From Afipia birgiae 34632 (GTDB taxonomy: Bacteria; Pseudomonadota; Alphaproteobacteria; Rhizobiales; Xanthobacteraceae): 58,830 nt of DNA. The DNA lies in NCBI RefSeq assembly GCF_000308295.2, contig NZ_HG326652.1:1555054-1613883 (forward strand), written 5' to 3'. Positions 1 through 7,409 of the stretch are shown here, piece by piece. A program made the translations under genes and the position numbers. A model generated the notes under the pieces. The model did no database searches. It was not told the origin of the DNA and saw only the letters and a program-made list of their open reading frames with translations. Every line of letters begins with the position of its first letter. Positions within the stretch are counted from its first letter, which is position 1.

Positions 1-2
1 TC

Positions 3-677
3 ACACAAGGCGCGCTCTATCAGGTCTACACCGCCGTCGGGCAGATCACCGACATCGCCCTCCAGCCCGGCGAGCAGCTCGTGGGCTCCGGACCGGTCGC
101 TGCCGGCGACACCGTGCGCTGGATCATCGGCGACACCGAGAGTGGATCCGGCGCGACGCGACAGATCCACATCCTGGTGAAACCAACGCGCGCCGAGCTG
201 ATGACCAACCTGGTCATCAATACCAACCTGCGCACCTACCACATGGAACTGCGCTCGACCGAGCGCACCTATATGGCCTCGGTCTCCTGGCAATATCCGC
301 AGGATCAGCTCATCGCGCTGCGCCGTCAAAACGCCGAAGCGCAGGCCGCCCAGCCGGTCGCCACCGGCATCGACCTGTCCCGTGTCAATTTCCGCTACGA
401 CATCGACGGTGACCGTGCGCCGTGGCGTCCGCTCCGTGCCTTCGACGACGGCCGCCAGGTCTTTATCGAGTTTCCACGCGGCATAGGTCAGGGCGAGATG
501 CCGCCGCTCTTCGTCGTCGGGCCGGAAGGCAACACCTCCGAGCTGGTGAACTACCGGGTCCGCGGGAACCACATGATCGTCGATCGCCTGTTCGCCGCCG
601 CCGAGCTGCGCTTCGGCGCGGGCGATCGCCAAAAGCGCGTGCGCATCACCCGCACCGACGGGAGGCCGGCATCGTGA
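3..677 (+). CDS. trbG: TrbG/VirB9-family conjugation protein (5' truncated)
   Basis: This is the C-terminal part of a TrbG-type protein of the mating-pair-formation type IV secretion system. The frame is open from base 3, so the gene begins left of the window. TrbG (VirB9/CagX family) is a periplasmic and outer-membrane core component that packs against TrbI. Visible family features are the beta-rich segment around GDTESGSGATRQIHILVKPT, a conserved YHMELRST-like stretch, and the C-terminal FDDGRQVFIEFP and LPPLF-like segments. The stop codon overlaps the GTG start of trbI, as expected for a trb operon. The family call is confident. The signal peptide and N-terminus cannot be seen. Confidence 0.9.
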   Translation, partial: TQGALYQVYTAVGQITDIALQPGEQLVGSGPVAAGDTVRWIIGDTESGSGATRQIHILVKPTRAELMTNLVINTNLRTYHMELRSTERTYMASVSWQYPQDQLIALRRQNAEAQAAQPVATGIDLSRVNFRYDIDGDRAPWRPLRAFDDGRQVFIEFPRGIGQGEMPPLFVVGPEGNTSELVNYRVRGNHMIVDRLFAAAELRFGAGDRQKRVRITRTDGRPAS

Positions 678-1912
678 GCGACATCGATTCCCGGAAAGAG
701 GAAGGGGCAGAGCCGGAGAACGTCGAGCAGCCCCTGATCGGCGAGCCGGCGCCGCCGATGCGGCTGCGCGCCGAGGCGCCGCGCGTCACGCGGTTGTCAA
801 GGAAGGTGCTTGCTGGCCTCGGTCTCGTCGCCAGCGTCGGGATCGGTGGAGCGTTGATCTACGCGCTCCAGACCCGCGACGGCGGCCGCCCGAATGAAGA
901 GCTGTATTCGACCGACAATCGCGCGACCGCTGATGGCCTTGCCGGCCTGCCGCGTGATTATACGGGGCCGGTGCTCGGGCCACCACTGCCCGGCGATCTC
1001 GGCCGCCCCATCCTCGACGCGCAGAACCGGGGCCAACCCGTCCCGGTTCCTGGCATGGCGGCGCCCAGTCCCGGCCTCAGCGCCGAGGAACAGCGCCGGC
1101 TTCAGGAATTGGAGGCGGCACGGACGGCGCGGCTGTTCGCTTCGACGGAAACCCGGACGACCACGACGCCAGCGGCGGCCTCACCAGGCGGAACACCGCC
1201 CGCCAGTCCCCAACTGCCTCTGCCCGATCTAACGAGCCTCGGCCTCGCGCCGCAGCCGGCCACACCGACCGCGCAGGAGCGCCAGCTCGCGTTTCTCAAT
1301 GCCGCCGCCGATCGGCGGACGGTCTCGCCGGATCGCGTCGCGGCGCCGGCATCGCCGAACATTCTTCAGGCCGGCGCGGTGATCTCGGCGGCGCTGATCA
1401 CCGGCATCCGCTCCGATCTGCCCGGCCAGATCACGGCCCAGGTTACGGAAAACATCTATGACAGCCCGACCGGCCGCATTCTATTAGTGCCGCAGGGCAC
1501 ACGCATTATCGGCCAATACGACAACAATGTTCAGTTCGGCCAAAGCCGTGTGCTGCTGGTCTGGAACCGGCTGATTTTCCCGAACGGGCGGTCGATCGTG
1601 CTCGAGCGCCAGCCAGGCGCCGACGCGGAGGGCTATGCTGGCTTGCAGGACGGCGTCGACTATCACTGGTGGGATCTGGCCAAAGCAGCGGGGCTCTCCA
1701 CGCTGCTGAGCATCGGGGCCGAGCTGGCTACGAACGACGACGACCGCCTGATCCAGGCAATCCGCAACGGCGGGCAAAACACGATCAATGATGCTGGCCA
1801 GCAGATCGTCCGTCGCCAGTTGAACGTCGCGCCGACGCTGACCGTCCGTCCGGGATTCCCCGTCCGCGTCATCGTCACGCGAGACCTTGTCCTCGAACCC
1901 TACGGAGGTTGA
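674..1912 (+). CDS. trbI: TrbI/VirB10-family conjugation protein
   Basis: This is the inner-to-outer-membrane scaffold of the conjugative type IV secretion channel. I chose the GTG at 674 because it overlaps the trbG stop and gives 412 residues with the usual TrbI layout. A short charged cytoplasmic N-terminus is followed by one membrane segment (VLAGLGLVASVGIGGALIY, about residues 43-61). Then comes a proline-rich periplasmic linker, and the VirB10-like beta-barrel domain from about residue 230 (AGAVISAALITGI, VPQGTRIIGQYD, VVWNR-like and GFPVRVIVTRDLVL motifs). The longer open frame upstream overlaps trbG and lacks homology. A small DUF2274 gene follows 3 bp downstream. Confidence 0.93.
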   Translation: MSDIDSRKEEGAEPENVEQPLIGEPAPPMRLRAEAPRVTRLSRKVLAGLGLVASVGIGGALIYALQTRDGGRPNEELYSTDNRATADGLAGLPRDYTGPVLGPPLPGDLGRPILDAQNRGQPVPVPGMAAPSPGLSAEEQRRLQELEAARTARLFASTETRTTTTPAAASPGGTPPASPQLPLPDLTSLGLAPQPATPTAQERQLAFLNAAADRRTVSPDRVAAPASPNILQAGAVISAALITGIRSDLPGQITAQVTENIYDSPTGRILLVPQGTRIIGQYDNNVQFGQSRVLLVWNRLIFPNGRSIVLERQPGADAEGYAGLQDGVDYHWWDLAKAAGLSTLLSIGAELATNDDDRLIQAIRNGGQNTINDAGQQIVRRQLNVAPTLTVRPGFPVRVIVTRDLVLEPYGG

Positions 1913-1915
1913 CCA

Positions 1916-2179
1916 ATGGTGAAGCTGAAGCTCGGGGTCATTGACGATGACAAGCCCGTCAAGATCTCAATCGAACTGCCGGCGTCGGTTCACCGCGACC
2001 TCGTGGCCTATTCGCAGGTACTCGCCCGCGAGACCGGACGGCCGATTGGGGACCCGGTCAAGCTGATCTCACCGATGATCGAGCGCTTTATGGCGACCGA
2101 TCGGGTGTTCGCAAAGGCTCGGCGAGCCGTGATGTCGTCTCAGCGGCAAATTGCCCCAAAGGAGGCGGACCACTCATAG
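1916..2179 (+). CDS. DUF2274 family protein, last gene of the trb operon
   Basis: This 87-residue protein starts 3 bp after the trbI stop. It matches the DUF2274 type that routinely closes trb clusters in alphaproteobacterial ICEs. It begins MVKLKLGVIDDDKPVKISIELPA, a ribbon-helix-helix-like opening, and continues with a helical segment (LVAYSQVLARETG). Its role is unknown; position and conservation suggest accessory control of, or assembly with, the conjugation apparatus. Its last codons overlap the 3' end of the convergent LysR gene by 6 bp. Confidence 0.85.
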   Translation: MVKLKLGVIDDDKPVKISIELPASVHRDLVAYSQVLARETGRPIGDPVKLISPMIERFMATDRVFAKARRAVMSSQRQIAPKEADHS

Positions 2180-3136
2180 TCCGTCAGTCCCATCATCGGG
2201 GAGCAAGCCCGGCAAAGCAGCTTTCGACATAGTTCTCGCCAGACTGAGAAGCCGTCGCAGCGCCGGATTGTCGTTCTGTGGCGACCATATTGCGCAGAAT
2301 GGCAGGATCTCCTCGGATAGCGGGCGGTAAACCACGCCGGGAAAGCGCGCTGCCGTCGTCGCTTCACTTGTAAGAGTAAGACCTTGTCTGATCGCTACAA
2401 GATGCATCAAGTTGTCCCTGCCCACGCCGTGGCGTTCGACGCTTGGATGGTGGCCAAGATCGGCCAGATGCTTCACCAGGTAGTCGTGGATCTCAGGTCC
2501 GGGATCGGTCTCACTCACAATGAAGTGTCTGTCTCGCAGATTCCCCCACGCGATCTCACGCTTTCGCGCTAGTTCATGATCGCTGGGCAATGCCACATAG
2601 ACCCGCTCATTCCAGAGATGGGCCAGATCGCAGCCATCCGCGATTGGCTGACCTGTCAGGAAGGCGATATCCAGCCGATGTCTTTGAACCGAGGCGATGT
2701 GGTCGGTCGGGGCCCCTTCGATGAGGTCGGGGCGGACCTCGGGGTTCGCTCCGACATAGGCGCGGAGCAGATCGGACAGAAAGCCAGAAGCGAGCGAAGA
2801 AAATATCCCAATGCGCACCACACCTGTCTCACCGCGACCGAACGAACCCGCATCGATGGCCGCGTGGCCAATCTGGCTCAGAGCCCGACGCGCGCGCATA
2901 ACGAATCTCTGGCCCGCCTGGGTGAGGTGAACGCCGCCATGGTGACGAACGAAAAGCGCGGCTCCGATCTCGTCTTCGAGATCCCGGATACGTCGGCTGA
3001 TGGCAGACTCCTGAACTTTCAGCGCCCTTGCCGCGCGTCGAAAGCTTCCGCGCTCGGCGGCTGCAACAACGTAGCGAAGATGGCGCACTTCGATCGTCAG
3101 GGTGCTACCTCCCGTGGCCTGAATTATGCGGGCCAC
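2174..3136 (-). CDS. LysR-family transcriptional regulator at the end of the trb cluster
   Basis: This is a 320-residue LysR-type regulator. The N-terminal winged helix-turn-helix is clear (HLRYVVAAAERGSFRRAARALKVQESAISRRIRDLE). An effector-binding domain follows, with the usual IGIFSSLASGFLSDLL opening. The start shown is a GTG with a poor ribosome site; a start a few codons downstream is possible. LysR genes of this type often sit just after trbI-DUF2274 in ICEs, where they are thought to control element or cargo genes. Its promoter region holds the same MerR-type operator found before the metal genes, pointing toward this gene, so it may be metal-induced. Confidence 0.85.
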   Translation of the reverse strand: MARIIQATGGSTLTIEVRHLRYVVAAAERGSFRRAARALKVQESAISRRIRDLEDEIGAALFVRHHGGVHLTQAGQRFVMRARRALSQIGHAAIDAGSFGRGETGVVRIGIFSSLASGFLSDLLRAYVGANPEVRPDLIEGAPTDHIASVQRHRLDIAFLTGQPIADGCDLAHLWNERVYVALPSDHELARKREIAWGNLRDRHFIVSETDPGPEIHDYLVKHLADLGHHPSVERHGVGRDNLMHLVAIRQGLTLTSEATTAARFPGVVYRPLSEEILPFCAIWSPQNDNPALRRLLSLARTMSKAALPGLLPDDGTDGL

Positions 3137-3211
3137 TCTTGCTTCTAGGAGGCTGCTACGATCACGGCGTACCCGCTTCCTTTGTCATCGAGCCGTGCAA
3201 GACCGAGCGGA

Positions 3212-3242
3212 AAGGTACATGCTGTAGCCACTACAGGATCAA
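3212..3242 (-). promoter_or_regulatory. MerR-type operator/promoter, site 1 (toward lysR)
   Basis: The palindrome CTGTAGCCACTACAG lies at 3222-3236. Read leftward, a -35 TTGATC (3237-3242) and a -10 TACCTT (3212-3217) are separated by exactly 19 bp with the palindrome inside. This is the over-long spacer typical of MerR-activated promoters. It reads toward the LysR gene, whose start is about 76 bp away. The rest of 3137-3457 holds no gene I can support. Confidence 0.75.
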
Positions 3243-3457
3243 GAAAAATGTGATCGAGATCGGAGGTTCGTTCTCTAGGCTTGAACAGCGGAATGATCCG
3301 CAGCCTTGTCGTCTTCGTCGCCACCCACTCACATCGGAACCTACTCTTACGGGGCCGAGGAAGAAATGCTGCGGTAGCCATTCGTGGCAGGCAAGTCAGG
3401 CTGTTGCCTCAAGTCGCGAGTACGGTCCAAGCAAGGCGCGGAGGGACCGCTCGCTTA

Positions 3458-4096
3458 TCAGTTTTCGGGAACCGACAATCCCTCCCGTTGCGCCTCGCGC
3501 GCTTCCTTCAGAATATCCCAGCCGCCCTTGAGAACGATCCCAACAACCACCAGCCCTATGATCAAATCGGGAAGCGGTGACCTGAAGAACATGACTGCAG
3601 CGCCGGAAACAACGATCCCAGCGTTGGCCAGCATGTCGTTAGTCGTAAAAATCCAGGACGCCTTCAAGTGCACGCCTTGGTCTCGATGCGAGCGCAGCAA
3701 CCGCAGGCAAAGCAGATTGGTCGCAGCGTTTGCGATGGCCGTAACAATCATGGCTAAACCGATCGGCTCAGCGCCCACGAAGAAACGTCGAAGGACCTCC
3801 ACGAGCAGCGCCAGGCCCAAAACGATCAGAAGGAGGCCGGACAGCCGTGCGACACGCACCTTGGCCAAAATCGTCCGCCCAACGGCATAGATGCTGACGG
3901 CATAGACACCGGCATCCCCTAAATTATCGAGGGCGGCACCCAGCAGACCGGTGGAATCTGCAAGAACTCCTACGAGCCCCGCGACAATCACTTGCAGGAA
4001 ATTGATGCCGAGCACCCACAGCAAGGTCTTGCGTTCGGCTGCGTTACTCGCGTCAAGCTCGATTTCGGATTCTTCCTTGTTGTCGTTCGCACTCAT
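3458..4096 (-). CDS. Cation diffusion facilitator-like transporter (short)
   Basis: This predicted inner-membrane divalent-metal exporter has 212 residues and about six membrane segments. CDF-type paired metal-site motifs are visible: DSTGLLGAALDNLGDAG in the second helix region and HLKASWIFTTNDMLANAG in the fifth. It lacks the long C-terminal cytoplasmic domain of the roughly 300-residue CDF proteins. I chose the ATG at 4096 (MSANDNKEE), since upstream residues overlap uppP in a non-homologous frame. It is the last gene of the leftward metal operon, 22 bp after uppP. Zn, Cd or Pb efflux is likely from context, but the substrate cannot be read from the sequence. Confidence 0.85.
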   Translation of the reverse strand: MSANDNKEESEIELDASNAAERKTLLWVLGINFLQVIVAGLVGVLADSTGLLGAALDNLGDAGVYAVSIYAVGRTILAKVRVARLSGLLLIVLGLALLVEVLRRFFVGAEPIGLAMIVTAIANAATNLLCLRLLRSHRDQGVHLKASWIFTTNDMLANAGIVVSGAAVMFFRSPLPDLIIGLVVVGIVLKGGWDILKEAREAQREGLSVPEN

Positions 4097-4118
4097 GCAG
4101 ATTTCCAACGTTCGCAAA

Positions 4119-4991
4119 TCAGGTGAGTCGGCCCAATGCAATGGCGGTGATGAGAAAAATGCCGAGCGCGCCTCGATAAACCACGAAGGGCCAGGCCGAA
4201 AAACGCTCAAGCACGCGCATCAGTCCCCAGATCGCGAAGAAAGCTGAAATAGAAGCCACCGCGAGCCCAACGAGAAGGATAGACCACCCGTCGAGAGACA
4301 ACTGAGCTTTGTAGAGTTCCCAAAGTTCTTTGAAGCCGGCCAACGCAATTGCCGGCAGGCCAAGGAGGAAGGAGAATCGCGCCGCCTCTTCCCGTTTCAG
4401 GCCGAGCGCAAGTGCGGCAGTCAAGGTGGAGCCTGAGCGCGACACTCCCGGGATCAAAGCGCCGATCTGCGCGATGCCGACAATCATTGCATCGATAAGG
4501 CACACATTCTCAAGTGTTCGTCTGTGGCGGGCATGAATCTCCGCCAACGCCAGGAGGACGGCCATTACGATGCAGGCCCAGCCGATCACGGTGAGACTGC
4601 GCAAAGGAGAACTGCAGGCGTTCAGCATTCCCGACAAAGACAAGCCAGCCACGCCGATCGGGATCGTCGCGAGTCCGATCCACACCGAGAAGCGGAAGTG
4701 TCGGTCCCGAAAGTCCCGATGCGCAACGGCGCGGAGCGAGTTCGTGGCCAACTGGCTCACGTCAGCCCAAAAATAGCTGACGACGGCAGCCAGTGCTGCG
4801 AGCTGCATGGCGGCGGAGAAGGCGGAGCCGGGATCCTGCCAACCGAGCAACGCAGGCACGATCCGCATGTGCGCCGTCGACGAGATCGGCAGCAGTTCGG
4901 TGATCCCCTGGACAACGCCCAGCACGGCGACCTTGGTGTAGCCCAACGTCACGAATCCAGTGTCGACGCCCTGAGTACAAGCTTCCGTCAT
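4119..4991 (-). CDS. uppP: Undecaprenyl-diphosphate phosphatase, BacA/UppP family, in metal operon
   Basis: This integral membrane enzyme dephosphorylates undecaprenyl diphosphate to the carrier monophosphate and releases phosphate on the periplasmic side. It has 290 residues, normal for the family. Both signature motifs are intact: GVVQGITELLPISSTAH near the N-terminus and PGVSRSGSTL in the second half. The start is the ATG at 4991 (MTEACTQG). Its neighbours are a lipid kinase 10 bp upstream and a CDF transporter downstream. In the known lead-resistance system PbrB is an undecaprenyl-pyrophosphate phosphatase whose released phosphate is thought to trap exported Pb(II). This BacA-family protein may play that part here, which is inference. 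It is probably an extra copy beside a housekeeping enzyme. Confidence 0.92.
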   Translation of the reverse strand: MTEACTQGVDTGFVTLGYTKVAVLGVVQGITELLPISSTAHMRIVPALLGWQDPGSAFSAAMQLAALAAVVSYFWADVSQLATNSLRAVAHRDFRDRHFRFSVWIGLATIPIGVAGLSLSGMLNACSSPLRSLTVIGWACIVMAVLLALAEIHARHRRTLENVCLIDAMIVGIAQIGALIPGVSRSGSTLTAALALGLKREEAARFSFLLGLPAIALAGFKELWELYKAQLSLDGWSILLVGLAVASISAFFAIWGLMRVLERFSAWPFVVYRGALGIFLITAIALGRLT

Positions 4992-5001
4992 GCAGGCTCC
5001 T

Positions 5002-5931
5002 TCAATTTGCGAGCGCTGCTCGAAGGCGTTGGTCACCTGCTGGTACGAAGACTGACAACGCACGCGGCAAGAGATTGAAGCGGGCGGGCGTCATTGTCGT
5101 GATTTCCCCATCAGTGTTGACGGGTAGCGGCGGGTCAGTTCGGATCTCAAGGGGGCCAGGGCTGCAGAAGGCGCGCATGCCGACAAGATTTCGGTTACGA
5201 CCGCGCCGGAATGCCGTCAGGAACAGCGGCCACTGCCAAAATCGTCGCGGCTCGACGCTGTAGAAGTCCAAGCACTGGTCGTCGATAGCTGCAGCCTCGT
5301 AGACGGCCATACCGCCGCCGTAAAACACACCGTTTCCGACTGCGATCTGAAGACTGTGGAGCCGGATCGTGCGATCGGCGCTCGCCACCTCGGCTGTGAA
5401 CGGCCTCGTGTAAAACACTGTCTTTAGCGCAGCCAGCGGATAGCTAAGCCGCCCCAAATGCCGCTTCAGGTTGCCGGTCATACGACGCGCGAGTTCAACA
5501 CTCAGGCCCATGCTCGCCACATTGACGAAGAACTGGTCATTGACTTGGCCGACGTCGATCCGCCTCGTGCAGCCCGCGACGATGACCGCGACCGCCGCTG
5601 CAGGTTCACCCGGAAGACCAAGTGTCCGGGCAAGGTCATTCGCCGTGCCGAACGGTAGGATGCCGAGCGGCAAGCCAGTCTCTAGCACGCCCTTGAGCAC
5701 GGCGTTGACAGTCCCGTCGCCGCCGCCGACGATCACGAGATCGACCTCGTGCGCAAGCCGATGGACCTCGCGGGTCATATCTGCCGACTGAGCGCACAGC
5801 CCGTGCGTCAATATAAATCCGCCAGCCTCAAGCTGCTTGACAGCGCCATCAGCTGCGCGATTGCCACCGCTGCGGCTTCGCGGGTTCAAGAAGAGCAGCG
5901 CGCGCCTTTTTGTTGGTTGATAATCCACCAT
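5002..5931 (-). CDS. Diacylglycerol/lipid kinase family protein (YegS-like)
   Basis: This predicted cytosolic, membrane-associated lipid kinase transfers ATP phosphate to a lipid hydroxyl such as diacylglycerol. It has 309 residues from the ATG at 5931, which has a good AAGGA site; the longer frame upstream has no homology. The catalytic domain is clear: LFLNPRSRSGG at the start, VIVGGGDGTVNAVLKG (nucleotide-binding GGGDGT), GILPFGTANDLARTLG, and the C-terminal NTDGE motif. It sits between ccdA and uppP in the metal operon. I know of no standard pbr or cad operon that carries a lipid kinase. With uppP and lspA it suggests metal-induced adjustment of membrane lipids, which is inference. The 127 bp between it and ccdA hold nothing else. 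Confidence 0.88.
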   Translation of the reverse strand: MVDYQPTKRRALLFLNPRSRSGGNRAADGAVKQLEAGGFILTHGLCAQSADMTREVHRLAHEVDLVIVGGGDGTVNAVLKGVLETGLPLGILPFGTANDLARTLGLPGEPAAAVAVIVAGCTRRIDVGQVNDQFFVNVASMGLSVELARRMTGNLKRHLGRLSYPLAALKTVFYTRPFTAEVASADRTIRLHSLQIAVGNGVFYGGGMAVYEAAAIDDQCLDFYSVEPRRFWQWPLFLTAFRRGRNRNLVGMRAFCSPGPLEIRTDPPLPVNTDGEITTMTPARFNLLPRALSVFVPAGDQRLRAALAN

Positions 5932-6058
5932 GTTTTTCCTTGAAGGCCAAATGACAGTGTTGCCTGCAGGACGGAGCCGTCGCGCGGCGGATCGAATGCC
6001 CGAGGACGAATTCGCGGCCCGTCTGCCCCGACCGAGCGATCGTTTGCGGCCACGCACC

Positions 6059-6796
6059 TCAACCGATGTTGCCGAGCGCTGGGAACGTCGTCAGCATCCA
6101 GATGGCGATCTCCTGCAGGCGACCGGTCATCATCAGAATGCCGACGCCGACCATCACTGCCCCAGCGCCGATATTGAGGACCGCTCCGGCGCGCCGCAGG
6201 CGTTTCAGGACCACGGCCGCGCTGCCGAAGAACAGCGCTACAAGCAAAAACGGGATGCCGAGGCCGAGACCGTAGGCGCCGAGGAGCACCGCTCCATTGC
6301 CGGCCGAGGTTGCCGTCACGGTGAGGATCGAGCCGAGCACCGGGCCGATGCAGGGCGTCCAGCCAAAACCAAAGGCTATGCCGAGAAGATAGGCCCCGAA
6401 AGTGCCTCCGATCTGCTTCGGCCCTCGCCAGCGCCGATCCGCCATAAGCGCGACCGGCACGGGTAGCAGCCCCGTCATCGCGAGACCGAAAACCGCGACC
6501 AGCGCGCCACCGATCAGGTTCGCTTCGATCTGGTAGCGTTGCAGGAATCCGCCGAGGGCCATCGCACTGAGCCCGAGTAGAATAAAGACGGTGGTAAAGC
6601 CGAGCACGAACAGGAGCGCTGGTCCGAGAACTTGGAGCTGGCGTGTCCTGCCGTCGCCGACGGTACCGTCGGCTCCTCCCGCGACGTAGGACAGATAGCC
6701 CGGGACAAGCGGCAGCACGCAGGGCGAGACAAAGGAAATGGCGCCCGCCGTCGCTGCCGTTGCCAAACCCAGTAAAGACACGTCGATGAGCGTCAT
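6059..6796 (-). CDS. ccdA: CcdA/DsbD-family thiol-disulfide membrane transporter
   Basis: CcdA-type proteins carry reducing equivalents from cytoplasmic thioredoxin across the inner membrane to periplasmic thiol proteins. This one has 245 residues and six predicted membrane helices. The two redox cysteines are visible in SFVSPCVLPLVPGYL (helix 1) and FGWTPCIGPVLGS (helix 4). The start is the ATG at 6796, overlapping the lspA stop by 4 bp (ATGA), so translation is probably coupled. No thioredoxin-like partner is encoded nearby. In a metal operon it could keep periplasmic thiols reduced or supply electrons to cytochrome c maturation; both are inference. Confidence 0.9.
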   Translation of the reverse strand: MTLIDVSLLGLATAATAGAISFVSPCVLPLVPGYLSYVAGGADGTVGDGRTRQLQVLGPALLFVLGFTTVFILLGLSAMALGGFLQRYQIEANLIGGALVAVFGLAMTGLLPVPVALMADRRWRGPKQIGGTFGAYLLGIAFGFGWTPCIGPVLGSILTVTATSAGNGAVLLGAYGLGLGIPFLLVALFFGSAAVVLKRLRRAGAVLNIGAGAVMVGVGILMMTGRLQEIAIWMLTTFPALGNIG

Positions 6797-7329
6797 CGTG
6801 AGTGCCCGGTTCGACTCGGTTGCTTCCGGACCGAGACCATCGATCGCGCCGGCCAAAGGGAGCCTGTGATCAATAGGACGACGCCGATAGTGATCATGAC
6901 ATCCGCCATGTTGAAGGCGGGCCAGTGCCAATCGCGGACGTGGAAATCAAGGAAATCGGTCACCGCTCCGTGGCGCACCCGATCCACCACATTGCCTACA
7001 GCACCGCCGGCAATCAGGCCCAAGGCGAATGTCTCAATGCGCTTTGCGGTTCGCACGGCCCAGACGAGGAGTCCTGCCGCGATCACGACTGCGATCCCGG
7101 CGAGCAACAGTGGCCGCTCCACGAAAAGGTCGCGGAACATCCCGAAGCTGACGCCCGTGTTGAAACCGAGCGTGAGATTGAAAAATGGCGCGATCTCGAT
7201 CGTGCGCGGCGGCACCATCACAATATTGACGATCAGCGATTTCGTGACGAAATCGACCGCAAGGGCGGCAGCAAGGGAACCAACGGCCAATGCAGTTCGT
7301 CGAATCAAACTCGGATACCCCACGATCAA
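6793..7329 (-). CDS. lspA: Lipoprotein signal peptidase, PbrC-like, in metal operon
   Basis: This signal peptidase II is an inner-membrane aspartyl protease that cleaves prolipoprotein signal peptides. Its 178 residues carry the family motifs NTGVSFGMF, GGAVGNVVDRVRHGAVTDFLDF (first catalytic Asp) and WPAFNMADV (second catalytic Asp). It lies between the P1B ATPase and ccdA. PbrC of Cupriavidus lead resistance is an LspA homologue, so this position supports a pbr-like operon. It is presumably additional to the housekeeping lspA. A decayed second LspA fragment lies at about 12.7-12.9 kb. Confidence 0.93.
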   Translation of the reverse strand: MIVGYPSLIRRTALAVGSLAAALAVDFVTKSLIVNIVMVPPRTIEIAPFFNLTLGFNTGVSFGMFRDLFVERPLLLAGIAVVIAAGLLVWAVRTAKRIETFALGLIAGGAVGNVVDRVRHGAVTDFLDFHVRDWHWPAFNMADVMITIGVVLLITGSLWPARSMVSVRKQPSRTGHSR

Positions 7330-7409
7330 TCAGTCCTCATTGTTCAGCCGTTCCCGGCGGCCAGTGCATTTGTGCTGGGTCGAAATCGTACCGGAGCGGC
7401 TTGAACTAG

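Noticed and set aside
422..1232. Long overlapping frames opposite and inside trbG/trbI
   Set aside because: GC-rich codon structure produces mirror frames; they lack homology, ribosome sites and sensible composition.
2384..3148. Plus-strand frames across the LysR gene
   Set aside because: The opposite-strand LysR match is strong and these have no family features.
3145..3381. 78-residue frame containing operator site 1
   Set aside because: Its coding stretch runs through a promoter palindrome and shows no domain; noncoding is more likely.
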